Part shown: positions 1 through 8,598 of the stretch, in pieces
Position numbering within the stretch: position 1 is the stretch's first letter
Layout: every line of letters starts with the position of its first letter
Assembly: GCA_002440665.1 (NCBI GenBank)
Contig: DJUX01000036.1
Location: forward strand, 1-64,000
Length of the DNA: 64,000 bases
DNA from: Dechloromonas sp. UBA6271
Lineage (GTDB): Bacteria; Pseudomonadota; Gammaproteobacteria; Burkholderiales; Rhodocyclaceae
Direction of reading: 5' to 3'
Made by a program: the position numbers and the translations under genes
Notes under the pieces: model-generated
The model's input: only the letters and a program-made list of their open reading frames with translations
Told to the model about the DNA's origin: nothing
The model's database searches: none

Positions 1-11
1 GGCCGAAGGAA

Positions 12-3000
12 TTACATGCTGCGCCGGTACTGCCCGCCGACTTCGTAGAGCGCGCTGCTGATCTGGCCGAGCGAGCAGCACTTCACCGCATCGACCAGCA
101 CGGCGAAGACGTTGCCGTCCTCGATCACCGTCTGCTTCAGCTTTTCCAGCATGGCCGGCGCGGTTGCCGCGTTGCGCGCCTGGAAATCGCGCAAACGCTT
201 GATCTGCGACTGCTTTTCGTCGTCGCTCGAACGGGCCAGCTCGATTTCCTGCTGCGCCATGCCCTTCGGGTTGAGGAAGGTATTGACGCCGATGATCGGG
301 TAGGAGCCGTCGTGCTTCTTGTGCTCGTAGTACATCGACTCTTCCTGGATCTTGCCGCGCTGGTAGCCCGTCTCCATGGCGCCGAGCACGCCGCCGCGCG
401 AGGCGATGGCTTCGAATTCCTTGAGCACGGCTTCCTCGACGAGATTGGTCAGTTCGTCGATGACGAAGGCGCCCTGGTTCGGGTTTTCGTTCTTGGCAAC
501 GCCCCATTCGCGGTTGATGATGAGCTGGATGGCCATGGCGCGGCGTACCGACTCCTCGGTCGGCGTCGTGATCGCTTCGTCGTAGGCATTGGTGTGCAGC
601 GAGTTGCAGTTGTCGTAGATGGCGATCAGCGCCTGCAGCGTGGTGCGGATGTCGTTGAAGTCCATCTCCTGCGCGTGCAGTGAGCGCCCACTTGTCTGGA
701 TGTGGTACTTCAGTTTCTGGCTGCGCTCGTTGGCGCCGTACTTGTTCTTCATCGCCACCGCCCAGATGCGGCGGGCGACGCGGCCAATCACCGAGTATTC
801 CGGGTCCATGCCGTTGCTGAAGAAGAAGCTCAGGTTGGGCGCGAAGTCGTCGATGTGCATGCCGCGCGCCAAATACGACTCGACGTAGGTGAAGCCGTTG
901 GACAGCGTGAAGGCAAGCTGCGAGATCGGGTTCGCACCGGCTTCGGCGATGTGGTAGCCGGAGATCGACACCGAGTAGAAGTTCTGCACCTGGTGATGAA
1001 CGAAGAATTCCTGGATGTCGCCCATCATCTTCAACGCGAATTCAGTCGAGAAGATACAGGTGTTCTGGCCCTGGTCTTCCTTCAGGATGTCGGCCTGGAC
1101 GGTGCCGCGCACGGACTTCAGCACCCATTCGCGAATCTTCTCGGCTTCGTCCTCGGTCGGACGACGGCCGTTATCCTTTTCGAACTTGGCCATCTGCTGA
1201 TCAATGGCCGTGTTGAAGAAGCAGGCCAGGATGATCGGCGCCGGGCCGTTGATGGTCATCGACACCGAGGTGGTCGGGGCGAGCAGGTCGAAGCCGTCGT
1301 AGAGCACCTTGAGGTCGTCAACCGTGGCGATCGAGACACCGGAGTTGCCGATCTTGCCGTAGATATCCGGGCGCTCGTCCGGGTCGCAGCCGTACAGCGT
1401 GACCGAGTCGAAGGCGGTGGACAGGCGGTGCGCCGGCATGCCTTCGGAAACGCGCTTGAAGCGGCGATTGGTGCGGAAGGCATCGCCTTCGCCAGCGAAC
1501 ATCCGCGTCGGGTCTTCGCCTTCGCGCTTGAAGGCGAAAACGCCGGCGGTGTAGGGGAAAGAGCCAGGCACGTTTTCCTTCATCAGGAAGCGCAGGGTTT
1601 CTCCGTCATCACCAAACCTGGGCAGGATGACCTTGCGGATCTTGGTGCCGGACAACGATTTGCTGACCAGCTTGGTGCGGATTTCCTTGTCGCGGATTTT
1701 CACCACGTATTCGTCGCCGGAATAGGCGGCGACCGTATCCGGCCACATTTCCAGCAGCTTCTTCGCCTTCGGATCAAGTTGGCTGTCTTTCCAGGCAATC
1801 AGTTCGTCGAAGTGTGCCGCCGGCTTGTCGCAACCCTTGAAAATGCCGGCCGAAATGCGCAGCGACTGACGTTCGCGGGCCAGGCCGACCTGCTCGTCAG
1901 TGTGGGCGTGATAGCCGCGCACGGCATCGGCGATTTCCGCCAGATAGCGGACGCGCTGGGCCGGCACGATGGCGCGCTGGCTGGAGGACTGCTTGACGGT
2001 GACCAGCGGCAGCTTGCCGGCCTTCAGCGTCAAACCTTTTTCACTGAGCGCCGGGACCAGCGCCTGATAGAGGGCGGTCACGCCGTCGTCGTTGAAGCGG
2101 GCAGCCTGGGTGCCATAGACCGGCATGTCGTCGGTCGGCGTCGAGAACAGCTCGCGGTTGCGCTGGTACTGCTTGCGCACGTCGCGCAGCGCGTCCTCGG
2201 CGCCCTTGCGGTCGAACTTGTTGATGGCGACGAAGTCGGCAAAGTCGAGCATGTCGATCTTCTCCAGTTGCGAGGCGGCACCGAACTCCGGCGTCATCAC
2301 GTAGAGCGACAGATCGACGAAGGGCACGATCGCCGCATTGCCCTGGCCGATGCCGGAGGTTTCGACGATGACCAGATCGAAGCCGGCCAGCTTGCAGGCA
2401 GCGATGACCTCGGGCAGCGCGACGGAAATTTCCGAGCCGGTGTCGCGGGTGGCCAGCGAGCGCATGAAGATGTTCGGATGCTCGATCGCGTTCATCCGGA
2501 TGCGGTCGCCCAACAGCGCGCCGCCGGTACGCTTGCGCGACGGGTCGATGGAGATCAGGCCGATCTTGACGCTGTCGTTCTGGTCAAGGCGGAAACGGCG
2601 GACCAGTTCGTCGGTGAGTGAAGACTTGCCGGCGCCGCCAGTCCCGGTAATGCCGAGCACCGGTGTTTCCAGAGCGGCAGCCGCCTTGAGCAGCGGCTCC
2701 TTCAAGGTGGGAGCTTCGCCATTTTCGAGCAGCGTGATGATACGGGCGAGCAGGCGCTTGTCGCCGGCCTGCAAACCAGCCAGCGCCTGCTCGACAGTCG
2801 GCACGCCTTCATCGGCCAGATCGAAGTCGGCGTTCTGCACAACCTCGTTGATCATGCCCTGCAGGCCCATATGCACACCGTCTTCCGGCGCGTAGATGCG
2901 GGTCACGCCGTACTCGTGCAGCTCCTTGATTTCGGACGGCACGATCACCCCGCCACCGCCACCGAAAACCTTGATGTTGGCGCCGCCGTTGGCTTTCAGC

Positions 3001-3275
3001 AGATCGATCATGTACTTGAAGAATTCGACGTGGCCACCTTGATACGAGGTAATGCAGATGCCCTGCACGTCTTCCTGTAGCGCGGCATTGACGATTTCCT
3101 GCACCGAACGGTTGTGGCCGAGGTGGATCACCTCCGAGCCGGTCGATTGCAGGATACGGCGCATGATGTTGATCGACGCATCGTGGCCGTCGAACAGCGA
3201 GGCGGCGGTGACGAAACGCACCTTGTTCTTCGGCTTGTACGGGGAGAGTTTCTTGGCAACGGAAAGATCGGTCAT
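12..3275 (-). CDS. icmF: Fused isobutyryl-CoA mutase (IcmF)
   Basis: Adenosylcobalamin-dependent interconversion of isobutyryl-CoA and n-butyryl-CoA, with the G-protein chaperone fused in the same chain. The 1087-residue product has three parts in the usual IcmF order. The N-terminal B12-binding domain (about 18-150) carries DGHDAS at 29-34, with His31 as likely cobalt ligand, and a glycine-rich FGGGGGV. A MeaB-like GTPase follows, with P-loop GTGGAGKSS at 211-219 and a later NKFD. The C-terminal half is the acyl-CoA mutase barrel. I chose the ATG at 3275 (MTDLS) because GAGG lies 8 bases upstream and IcmF proteins begin this way; an in-frame ATG at 3308 would add 11 residues. The gene is complete and divergent from an AraC-type regulator. 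Role in fatty-acid or branched-chain carbon metabolism is inferred from the family. Confidence 0.93.
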   Translation of the reverse strand: MTDLSVAKKLSPYKPKNKVRFVTAASLFDGHDASINIMRRILQSTGSEVIHLGHNRSVQEIVNAALQEDVQGICITSYQGGHVEFFKYMIDLLKANGGANIKVFGGGGGVIVPSEIKELHEYGVTRIYAPEDGVHMGLQGMINEVVQNADFDLADEGVPTVEQALAGLQAGDKRLLARIITLLENGEAPTLKEPLLKAAAALETPVLGITGTGGAGKSSLTDELVRRFRLDQNDSVKIGLISIDPSRKRTGGALLGDRIRMNAIEHPNIFMRSLATRDTGSEISVALPEVIAACKLAGFDLVIVETSGIGQGNAAIVPFVDLSLYVMTPEFGAASQLEKIDMLDFADFVAINKFDRKGAEDALRDVRKQYQRNRELFSTPTDDMPVYGTQAARFNDDGVTALYQALVPALSEKGLTLKAGKLPLVTVKQSSSQRAIVPAQRVRYLAEIADAVRGYHAHTDEQVGLARERQSLRISAGIFKGCDKPAAHFDELIAWKDSQLDPKAKKLLEMWPDTVAAYSGDEYVVKIRDKEIRTKLVSKSLSGTKIRKVILPRFGDDGETLRFLMKENVPGSFPYTAGVFAFKREGEDPTRMFAGEGDAFRTNRRFKRVSEGMPAHRLSTAFDSVTLYGCDPDERPDIYGKIGNSGVSIATVDDLKVLYDGFDLLAPTTSVSMTINGPAPIILACFFNTAIDQQMAKFEKDNGRRPTEDEAEKIREWVLKSVRGTVQADILKEDQGQNTCIFSTEFALKMMGDIQEFFVHHQVQNFYSVSISGYHIAEAGANPISQLAFTLSNGFTYVESYLARGMHIDDFAPNLSFFFSNGMDPEYSVIGRVARRIWAVAMKNKYGANERSQKLKYHIQTSGRSLHAQEMDFNDIRTTLQALIAIYDNCNSLHTNAYDEAITTPTEESVRRAMAIQLIINREWGVAKNENPNQGAFVIDELTNLVEEAVLKEFEAIASRGGVLGAMETGYQRGKIQEESMYYEHKKHDGSYPIIGVNTFLNPKGMAQQEIELARSSDDEKQSQIKRLRDFQARNAATAPAMLEKLKQTVIEDGNVFAVLVDAVKCCSLGQISSALYEVGGQYRRSM

Positions 3276-3386
3276 GGCGCCAGCCTCATCGGAAGAATGG
3301 AAAGGCATTCATGGTATGCCCCTTCCTGGCCGCCGCCATTGTCGCGAACGACGATAATCGTGCAAATTCCGCCAAGATGATAAGCT

Positions 3387-3420
3387 GTTGCGGTCGACCG
3401 CCCGGAAATGGCAAAAATGC
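3387..3420 (+). repeat. Dispersed repeat copy, icmF-araC gap
   Basis: Exact 12-mer GTTGCGGTCGAC at 3387-3398, then an A-rich tail with GGAAATGGCAAAAATG. It lies in the divergent icmF/araC promoter region, and the first possible ATG of the AraC gene (3408) falls inside the tail. Confidence 0.75.
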
Positions 3421-4484
3421 TGCAAAGCACCATCGCAACTTCGGCAACACAAACGCAAACCACTGTTGCAATGGGTTTTGTGATCGGCATGCTGGCCGGA
3501 CTGAGCCGGCGCAAGATTGACCCGGCCCCGTTACTGGCCGCTACCGGAATTGATATTGCAGACACCGCCAGCCGAATCGCCATCGACCGCTACGCCGCGC
3601 TCTACAATCTGCTCAACCGGGAACTGGACGATGAAGGCTTCGGACTGTTCTCCCAGCCAATACGTCTCGGCTGTTTCGAATTTCTTTGCCGTGGCTGCCT
3701 CAGCGCCCCGACGTTGGCCGAGGCAATGGCCCGCGCCGCCCGCTTCCTGCGCCTCGTACTCCCCGACCTCGCCGTCAGCGTGCGCCGTTCGCACGGCCGG
3801 GCCGAACTGGTCATTGCCGAAACCCGGAAGCTGGCCGAGAACCCCGACGATCCCGGCCGCATTTTCGCCTTCGAATGGCTGCTCCGCCTGCTGCACGGCC
3901 TCGCCTGCTGGCTGGCCGGTCGCGGGCTGGCGCTCGACAGCGTGATCTTTCCCTATCGCCGCCCCGCCCACGCCAGTGACTACGCACTGATCTTCACCGA
4001 GGATTCGCGCTTCGCACCGACGGTGCCCGGCGGCAATGGCACCCTCGTCGCCAGCTTCAACGCCAATCTGCTCGAACTACCCATCCGCCGCGACGAAGCC
4101 GCCCTCGCCACCTTTCTCGAGGGCGCTCCCGGCAAGATCACCACCCTCTACCGGCGCGACCGCGAGATGGTCATCCGCGTCCGCGACCTGTTGCGCGCCG
4201 CCCTGCCCGACACCCTGAGCCTCGACGATATCGCCGACCGCCTTCACCATTCGCCACGCACCATCCATCGCCGGCTGGAAAACGAAGGCTCCAGTTTCCG
4301 CGCCATCAAGGACGCCCTGCGCCGCGACATGGCGCTGGCCCGGCTGACCAAGACACGCGACCCGATCGCCCGGATTTCCGCCGACCTCGGCTATACCGAA
4401 ACCTCGGCTTTTTATCGGGCTTTCGTCGAATGGACCGGCATGGCCCCGGTGCATTACCGGCGACGCTGGAGCAGCGAACGCTGA
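3408..4484 (+). CDS. AraC-family transcriptional regulator
   Basis: Predicted DNA-binding regulator of 358 residues. The N-terminal two thirds resemble the arabinose-binding-type effector domain of OruR/ArgR-like AraC proteins (GCFEFLCRGCLSAPTLAEAM region). The C-terminal 95 or so residues form the double helix-turn-helix, with LSLDDIADRLHHSPRTIHRR for the first motif and ISADLGYTETSAFYRAF for the second. It is divergent from icmF, so control of icmF is a reasonable inference, but no operator was identified. The start is uncertain. The ATG at 3408 lies inside a dispersed repeat and lacks a clear ribosome binding site; an in-frame ATG at 3471 (MGFVIGML) is an alternative that drops 21 low-complexity residues. 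Confidence 0.85.
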   Translation: MAKMLQSTIATSATQTQTTVAMGFVIGMLAGLSRRKIDPAPLLAATGIDIADTASRIAIDRYAALYNLLNRELDDEGFGLFSQPIRLGCFEFLCRGCLSAPTLAEAMARAARFLRLVLPDLAVSVRRSHGRAELVIAETRKLAENPDDPGRIFAFEWLLRLLHGLACWLAGRGLALDSVIFPYRRPAHASDYALIFTEDSRFAPTVPGGNGTLVASFNANLLELPIRRDEAALATFLEGAPGKITTLYRRDREMVIRVRDLLRAALPDTLSLDDIADRLHHSPRTIHRRLENEGSSFRAIKDALRRDMALARLTKTRDPIARISADLGYTETSAFYRAFVEWTGMAPVHYRRRWSSER

Positions 4485-4716
4485 CGTCGAACCAAGCGGA
4501 AATTCACATTCCCGAGGAAACCTTCGAGGCTTTTATTTCTCGAATTATTGTTATACCCTTGGACATTTAGTCAAAATAGATAAGCATCAGAATTGAAAGC
4601 TGCTCCACCAAGAGGACTGTGATCGAGCATATCGCTGTCGAGGTTTTTGACCGGGGCTGCGATTGACCTCTTGAATTCGGACGACGCCTCTCCTCGTCCG
4701 CCAGACTGCCGACAAA
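4485..4716. other. Intergenic region, AT-richer, no gene seen
   Basis: About 230 bases between the convergent ends of the AraC gene and the EF-G-like gene. It is visibly more AT-rich than its flanks (TTATTTCTCGAATTATTG and similar). I see no convincing open frame with a ribosome binding site and no tRNA. A non-coding RNA cannot be excluded. Confidence 0.4.
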
Positions 4717-4740
4717 AAAGGCCGGGATTTCCCGGCCTTT
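4717..4740 (-). terminator. Rho-independent terminator of the glmU-EF-G operon
   Basis: Perfect hairpin AAAGGCCGGG / CCCGGCCTTT with an ATTT loop. On the minus strand it is followed by a run of T, just downstream of the EF-G-like stop codon. Confidence 0.85.
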
Positions 4741-4762
4741 CTCATTGGCAAGCGCTAGCGCC

Positions 4763-6814
4763 TCATTCGTCTTCTTCGTGCAGCTGGAACTTGCTCGCCA
4801 TCTGCTGTTGCACGTTGGGCGGCACCGCCGCGTAACGCGCGAACTCGATGGTGTAGCTGCCCTGCCCGCCAGTCAGCGACTTGAGGCGCGACTGGTAGTC
4901 GTTCAGTTCCGCCAGCGGCACTTCGCCGCTGATTGCCGCCATGCCGTGACCACGACCATCGGTGCCGGTAATGTGGCCGCGGCGGCTGGCGAGGTCGCCG
5001 GTCAAATCGCCGATAGCCGCTTCCGGCACGACGATGTCGATATTGACGATGGGTTCGAGCACGATGGGCCGAGCAGCGCGGATGGCTTCGATGACCGCCT
5101 TGCGCCCGGCGGTGACAAAAGCCACTTCCTTGCCGTCCACTGCATGCGTCTTGCCATCGAAAACGGTGACTTTCAGGTCGTCGACCGCATAACCTGCGAC
5201 GACACCGCCTTCCAGCGCCTGACGCACGCCCTTTTCGACGGCGGGCATGAAAACACCGGGAATGACGCCGCCCTTCACGGCATCGACGAACTCGAAACCT
5301 TCGCCGCGTTCCTTCGGCTCGATACGCAAATGCACTTCGCCGAACTGGCCGGCACCGCCGCTCTGCTTCTTGTGGCGGTGCATGCCTTCGGCCGGCGCAG
5401 TGATCGTTTCGCGATAGGGAATGCGCGGCGGCTTGGTGTCGACTTCCAGCTTGTACTGGCCAGCCATCTTTTCCAGCTTGGCCTTGAGGTGGATTTCGCC
5501 GAGGCCGCGAATCACCGTTTCGTTGCTGCTCGGATGACGCTCAACGACGAAGGTCGGGTCTTCCATCGCCAGCTTGCCGAGGATGTCGAACAGACGCTGC
5601 TCGTCGCCCTTCTTCTTCGTCTCGACAGCCAAACCTGCCATCGGCTTGGGAAATTCGAGTGGCACCAGATGGATGTGATCTTCATCGTGCGAGTCGTGCA
5701 GGACACAGTCGAACTCTATTTCATCGACCTTGGCGACAGCGCCGATGTCACCCGGCACCAGTTCTTCGACTTCGATGGTGTCCTTGCCCTGCAACTGGTA
5801 AAGGTGAGCCACCTTGAACGGCCGCTTGCCATCGCCGACAAAGAGCTGCATGTCCTTTTTCAGCGTGCCTTGATGTACACGGAAGATGCCGATCTTGCCC
5901 ATGTACGGGTCGGCAACGACCTTGAAGACGTGGGCCAGCACGTGCTTCGAGGCATCCGGGTCGGCGCGGAAGGGCTCGGTCTTGTCGCCCGGCTCGCCCT
6001 TGTAAAACGGCGGCGAATTGCCTTCGGCCGGATTCGGGGCCAGAGAGGCCAGCACATGCAACAGTTCCTTGATGCCCGCCCCGGTCTTGGCCGAGACGAA
6101 CAGGATGGGGACCAGGTGTCCCTCGCGCAGCGCCTTCTCGAACGGGGCGTGCAGGTCGGCAGCACTCGGGTCGGCACCGTCTTCGAGATAGCGGGCGAGC
6201 AAGTCTTCGTCTTCCTCGACGATCTGGTCGATCAAAGCGCGGTGGGCGGCGGCGACGGATTCGAAATCGGCATCGCCGGCAACTTGCTCGAGCACTTCGA
6301 CGACATCGGCCGCGCCATGTGCCGGCAGATCCAGCAGCATGCACTGCTTGCCGAAGCGCTCGCGAATATCGGCGACGAGACCCGGCAAGTCAAGGTTGTC
6401 GGCGTCGATCTTGTTGATGACGATCATCCGGCACAGCTTGCGCTCGGCGGCATGGCGCATCATGCGCTCGGTCATCAATTCGATACCTGTTTGGGCGTTG
6501 ACCACGACCAGCGCAGTATCGACCCCGGCCAATGCGGCAATCGCCGGGCCGGCAAAATCAGGATAACCCGGTGTATCGACCAGATGAATATGGGTATCTT
6601 CGTAGCCGAAATTGACGACGGCGGAAGTCAAGGAGTGACCGGCTTCCTTTTCCTGCGCATCGAAGTCGCAAACGGTGTTGCCCTTCTCGACACTGCCCCG
6701 GGCAGGAATGGCGCCTGTGGCCTGCAACAAGGCTTCTGCCAGGCTGGTCTTGCCTGCTGCACCATGACCGATCAGCGCGACGGAACGTATGGCCTCGGTG
6801 GTGTACTTGGACAT
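4763..6814 (-). CDS. Elongation factor G-like translational GTPase
   Basis: 683-residue protein with the full EF-G domain order (GTP-binding, II, III, IV, V), here called an EF-G-like or FusA2 paralogue. The P-loop is GHGAAGKTS (16-24) instead of the canonical GHIDAGKTT, and switch II reads DTPGYPDF (80-87). The position of the catalytic histidine of EF-G is therefore Tyr84. NKID is at 134-137. These substitutions recur in the EF-G-like subfamily, whose exact job in translation or ribosome recycling is not settled. AGGGAG precedes the ATG at a good distance. It is the last gene of an apparent glmU - membrane protein - EF-G-like operon and ends at a strong terminator. It is not the main housekeeping fusA, which usually sits in the str operon. 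Confidence 0.9.
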   Translation of the reverse strand: MSKYTTEAIRSVALIGHGAAGKTSLAEALLQATGAIPARGSVEKGNTVCDFDAQEKEAGHSLTSAVVNFGYEDTHIHLVDTPGYPDFAGPAIAALAGVDTALVVVNAQTGIELMTERMMRHAAERKLCRMIVINKIDADNLDLPGLVADIRERFGKQCMLLDLPAHGAADVVEVLEQVAGDADFESVAAAHRALIDQIVEEDEDLLARYLEDGADPSAADLHAPFEKALREGHLVPILFVSAKTGAGIKELLHVLASLAPNPAEGNSPPFYKGEPGDKTEPFRADPDASKHVLAHVFKVVADPYMGKIGIFRVHQGTLKKDMQLFVGDGKRPFKVAHLYQLQGKDTIEVEELVPGDIGAVAKVDEIEFDCVLHDSHDEDHIHLVPLEFPKPMAGLAVETKKKGDEQRLFDILGKLAMEDPTFVVERHPSSNETVIRGLGEIHLKAKLEKMAGQYKLEVDTKPPRIPYRETITAPAEGMHRHKKQSGGAGQFGEVHLRIEPKERGEGFEFVDAVKGGVIPGVFMPAVEKGVRQALEGGVVAGYAVDDLKVTVFDGKTHAVDGKEVAFVTAGRKAVIEAIRAARPIVLEPIVNIDIVVPEAAIGDLTGDLASRRGHITGTDGRGHGMAAISGEVPLAELNDYQSRLKSLTGGQGSYTIEFARYAAVPPNVQQQMASKFQLHEEDE

Positions 6815-6850
6815 CTTGCTCTCCCTGAGCTTATTGAAATTAGCGAAAGG

Positions 6851-7156
6851 TCATTTTACGCCCGCTGCCAGGCGATCGACGAAATGCGGCCCGGCACCAT
6901 AGAGGAGTGCGAGCGCCGCGCCAATCAGCAGCAGACCGAAAATCAGTTGTTTGCCCGGCTGCGAAAAATCCTTCCAGTGCGTCGCCGAAAACCACAAGGG
7001 TCCGGCCACCGGCACAATCAGCGTTGGAATCCAGTTGCGCCAGCCAAAGGCGAACGAGGCGGGCAAAGTCCCGACATAGCCGACCAGCAGCAGCGAAGCG
7101 CCGACGGCAACCAGCAGCGCGACCGCGAACAGGAAGGCGAGGAACCAGAAATCCAT
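6851..7156 (-). CDS. Small membrane protein of unknown function
   Basis: 101 residues with three likely membrane segments: about residues 3-28 (FLFAVALLVAVGASLLLVG), a shorter one near IPTLIVPVAGPLWF, and one near LIFGLLLIGAALALLYG. Its ATG overlaps the glmU stop codon (TAATG), so it is probably translationally coupled to glmU and cotranscribed with the EF-G-like gene 36 bases downstream. I do not recognise the family. Confidence 0.7.
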   Translation of the reverse strand: MDFWFLAFLFAVALLVAVGASLLLVGYVGTLPASFAFGWRNWIPTLIVPVAGPLWFSATHWKDFSQPGKQLIFGLLLIGAALALLYGAGPHFVDRLAAGVK

Positions 7157-8514
7157 TACTTCTTGATTTTCTGCGGCCGCACCCAGCCGGCCAACGTCAC
7201 CTGCCTGGCGCGTGACACGGTCAACGCGTCGGGCGGGGCATCCTTGGTCAGCGTCGTGCCGGCACCGAGCGTCGCGCCGCGCCCGACCGTCACCGGCGCC
7301 ACCAACTGGGAATCGGATCCGATGAATACATCGTCCTCGATGATCGTCTTGTACTTGTTGGCACCGTCATAGTTGCAGGTAATCGTGCCGGCACCGACAT
7401 TCACCCGCTGACCGATTTCGGCGTCGCCAATATAGGCTAGGTGGTTAACCTTGGACTGGGCGGCAATCGTGCTCTTCTTGATCTCGACGAAATTGCCAAT
7501 ACGCACTTCTGGCCCGAGTTCGGTGCCTGGGCGCAATCGGGCGTAAGGGCCGATTTCGCCATCCGGGCCGATCAGCGCATCCTCGATATGGCAAAAGGGG
7601 GCAATACGGGTGCCGGTGCCGACGTTCACATTTTTCAGCACGCAGTAAGGACCGACTTCGACAGCGTCGGCTAGCTCGACCTTGCCCTCGAAAACGCAGC
7701 CGACATCGATGAACACATCGCGCCCATAGTTCAGCTCGCCGCGCACATCGATACGGGCCGGGTCGGCCAGACGGACACCACCGACCAGCATGGCGTCGGC
7801 AATATTTCTCTGATGCACGCGTTCCAACTCGGCCAACTGCACTTTGCTGTTGACGCCGAGCACTTCCCACTCGCCATCCGGCTGAGCGGTACGGACCGGC
7901 AGACCTTCGGCGACGGCCAGCGCGACTATGTCAGTCAGATAATACTCGCCTTGGGCATTGTCGTTGGACAAGCGACCCAGCCAGTCGGCCATACGTGCCG
8001 ACGGGATAGCCATAATGCCGGTATTTACCTCGCGAATGGCTTTCTCTTCCGGCGTCGCATCCTTTTCCTCGACGATGCGCTGCACATTGCCCACCGCATC
8101 GCGCACGATGCGACCATAGCCGGTCGGGTTGGCGAGATCGACGGTGAGGATGGACAAACCATCCCGCCCCGCCTGCAACAGGCGCCGCAGACTGGAGATC
8201 TTGGTCAGCGGAACATCACCATACAACACCAGTGTCTGCCCTTCGCCGGACAGCATCGGCAGTGCCTGGGCGACCGCATGGCCGGTGCCGAGTTGCGGCT
8301 CCTGCAAGGCCCACGAAATATCGGCCGAATTCAGGGTCGACCGCACCACTTCGCCGCCGTGGCCGAAAACCACGACCAGCTTTTCGGGCTGCAGGGAACG
8401 GGCGGTGTCGATGACATGCTGCGCCAGCGCTTTGCCGGCAAGTGGATGCAACACCTTGGGCAGGTTGGAATGCATGCGCTTGCCCTGGCCGGCAGCGAGG
8501 ATGACGATGTTCAT
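7156..8514 (-). CDS. glmU: Bifunctional UDP-GlcNAc pyrophosphorylase / GlcN-1-P acetyltransferase
   Basis: Makes UDP-N-acetylglucosamine for peptidoglycan and lipopolysaccharide: acetylates glucosamine-1-phosphate, then uridylylates it. The product is 452 residues. The N-terminal nucleotidyltransferase opens with MNIVILAAGQGKRMHSNLPK and carries YGDVPL. The C-terminal half is a left-handed beta-helix of hexapeptide repeats with the conserved GAGTITCNYDGANKYKT region. The start at 8514 is chosen because the uridylyltransferase motif begins there; the open frame extends 18 codons further upstream with no family resemblance. No strong Shine-Dalgarno is visible. It heads the operon with the small membrane protein and the EF-G-like GTPase. 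Confidence 0.96.
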   Translation of the reverse strand: MNIVILAAGQGKRMHSNLPKVLHPLAGKALAQHVIDTARSLQPEKLVVVFGHGGEVVRSTLNSADISWALQEPQLGTGHAVAQALPMLSGEGQTLVLYGDVPLTKISSLRRLLQAGRDGLSILTVDLANPTGYGRIVRDAVGNVQRIVEEKDATPEEKAIREVNTGIMAIPSARMADWLGRLSNDNAQGEYYLTDIVALAVAEGLPVRTAQPDGEWEVLGVNSKVQLAELERVHQRNIADAMLVGGVRLADPARIDVRGELNYGRDVFIDVGCVFEGKVELADAVEVGPYCVLKNVNVGTGTRIAPFCHIEDALIGPDGEIGPYARLRPGTELGPEVRIGNFVEIKKSTIAAQSKVNHLAYIGDAEIGQRVNVGAGTITCNYDGANKYKTIIEDDVFIGSDSQLVAPVTVGRGATLGAGTTLTKDAPPDALTVSRARQVTLAGWVRPQKIKK

Positions 8515-8598
8515 GGGGTGATCTACGGTTTTAGTTAGGCAACCCGCATTTTCACACGATCCCCGCACGCTGTCGAAGCCGGCGCGCGGAACACGACA

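Noticed and set aside
702..2621. Long open frame (639 codons) on the plus strand opposite icmF
   Set aside because: It lies wholly antisense to a clear enzyme gene; its product is an Arg/Gly/Val/His-rich sequence with no domain features, as expected from GC-rich codon periodicity.
4745..7372. 875-codon plus-strand frame over the EF-G-like gene and the glmU end
   Set aside because: Antisense shadow that spans two genes and an intergenic gap; no ribosome binding site and no recognisable family.
8331..8345. Repeat copy in glmU (minus strand TGCGGTCGACC)
   Set aside because: The match stops after 11 bases and the first base differs; the surrounding sequence is explained by glmU codons.
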